Assembly (NCBI GenBank): GCA_030448025.1
Contig: JAUJNQ010000003.1
Span: 321,970 to 383,568 of the forward strand
Length of the DNA stretch: 61,599 bases
Direction of reading: 5' to 3'
Source: Acidimicrobiales bacterium
Lineage (GTDB): Bacteria > Actinomycetota > Acidimicrobiia > Acidimicrobiales > GCA-2861595
The notes beneath the pieces were generated by a model. It saw only the letters and a program-made list of their open reading frames with translations. It was not told the origin of the DNA and did not search any database. Shown piece by piece: positions 61,435-61,599 of this stretch. The translations under genes and the position numbers were made by a program. Positions within the stretch are counted from its first letter, which is position 1. Every line of letters starts with the position of its first letter.

Positions 61435-61599
61435 GGCCTTCGACACACTACGACCACGCCGTGTGGTTCGGCACATCAGCACGAGCGGTGAAGGCGGAGG
61501 AGGCCGCCCGGCATCAACGTTGGGAGCCCTAGCATCAGACCTGTGCCAGCCGTCGACGGGGACAAGGGTCGCGACCGGATGACGGATGACGGATGACGG
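61435..61599. other. Right edge of the window
   Basis: 165 bp without a confident gene. A plus-strand GTG at 61543 opens a short frame that closes within the window after passing through a heptamer repeat (GATGACG, about three copies, to the last base). This could be the 5' end of a divergent gene with a repeat artefact at a contig end. Confidence 0.35.

Noticed and set aside
61570-61599. Heptamer repeat at the window end as a biological repeat
   Set aside because: Only about three GATGACG copies at the very edge; it may be a contig-end artefact and cannot be judged here.

Overview
The window is high-G+C actinobacterial chromosome. The gene content points to a deep-branching, Acidimicrobiia-like lineage: a mycothiol synthase (mshD), a bacterial proteasome activator (bpa), an ANTAR response regulator of the PdtaR type, a classical menaquinone gene cluster, and a stand-alone trpF in the trp operon (most better-known actinobacteria use PriA instead). 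Genus and species cannot be named from the sequence. Most core genes (dnaE, trpB, the his genes, the men genes) are intact. Several accessory genes, and one core gene (trpC), carry frameshifts; these may be real decay or sequence error.

Layout. 1-4.9 kb: start of a membrane glycosyltransferase-like gene, a DtxR/IdeR-type regulator, a fused and decayed phosphatase/glycosyltransferase remnant, a cupredoxin-like lipoprotein with an iron-box-like site upstream, pdtaR, a metallo-beta-lactamase-fold hydrolase, tRNA-Leu(CAA) and a TetR regulator. 4.9-5.7 kb: a deiodinase/peroxiredoxin-like gene with an in-frame TGA exactly where the catalytic Cys/Sec belongs, followed at the correct distance by a hairpin resembling a bacterial SECIS. 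This is the most interesting item in the window. 5.7-9.9 kb: a MoxR - DUF58 - transglutaminase operon. 9.9-13.7 kb: trpC(frameshifted)-trpF-trpB-trpA and a DUF427 gene.

13.8-19.1 kb is an insertion hotspot. An ISL3-family element (1408 bp, exact 8-bp target duplication) interrupts a LexA-box-preceded DUF222/HNH endonuclease gene. An IS3-like element (1548 bp, 4-bp target duplication) interrupts an ECF sigma factor gene. Removing either element with one copy of its target duplication rejoins the host reading frame at the insertion point. 19.2-20.8 kb holds a membrane protein, a truncated HAD-like gene and a hypothetical gene. 21.2-28.7 kb is a translationally coupled five-gene cluster on the minus strand: MurG-like glycosyltransferase, two GT4 glycosyltransferases, an ABC exporter and a protein with two fused APH-type kinase domains. 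It is probably for making and exporting an unidentified glycan or glycolipid.

29.6-38.9 kb is one long minus-strand run hisD-C-B-H-A-F, a BsuPI-like lipoprotein, hisI, trpE, ygfZ and a second lipoprotein, mostly with 4-bp start/stop overlaps. 38.9-42.4 kb has nth, mshD, a VIT-type transporter and small membrane genes. 42.4-49.7 kb carries menG, menF, menD, menH, menA, menB and menE on alternating strands. 49.7-53.5 kb has a decayed carbamoyltransferase with an in-frame 15-bp repeat, a thioredoxin-domain (YyaL-like) protein and a conserved hypothetical. 53.5-61.6 kb has dnaE, a class F-like sortase next to a duplicated-domain surface lipoprotein, bpa and a type I phosphodiesterase/alkaline phosphatase-fold gene.
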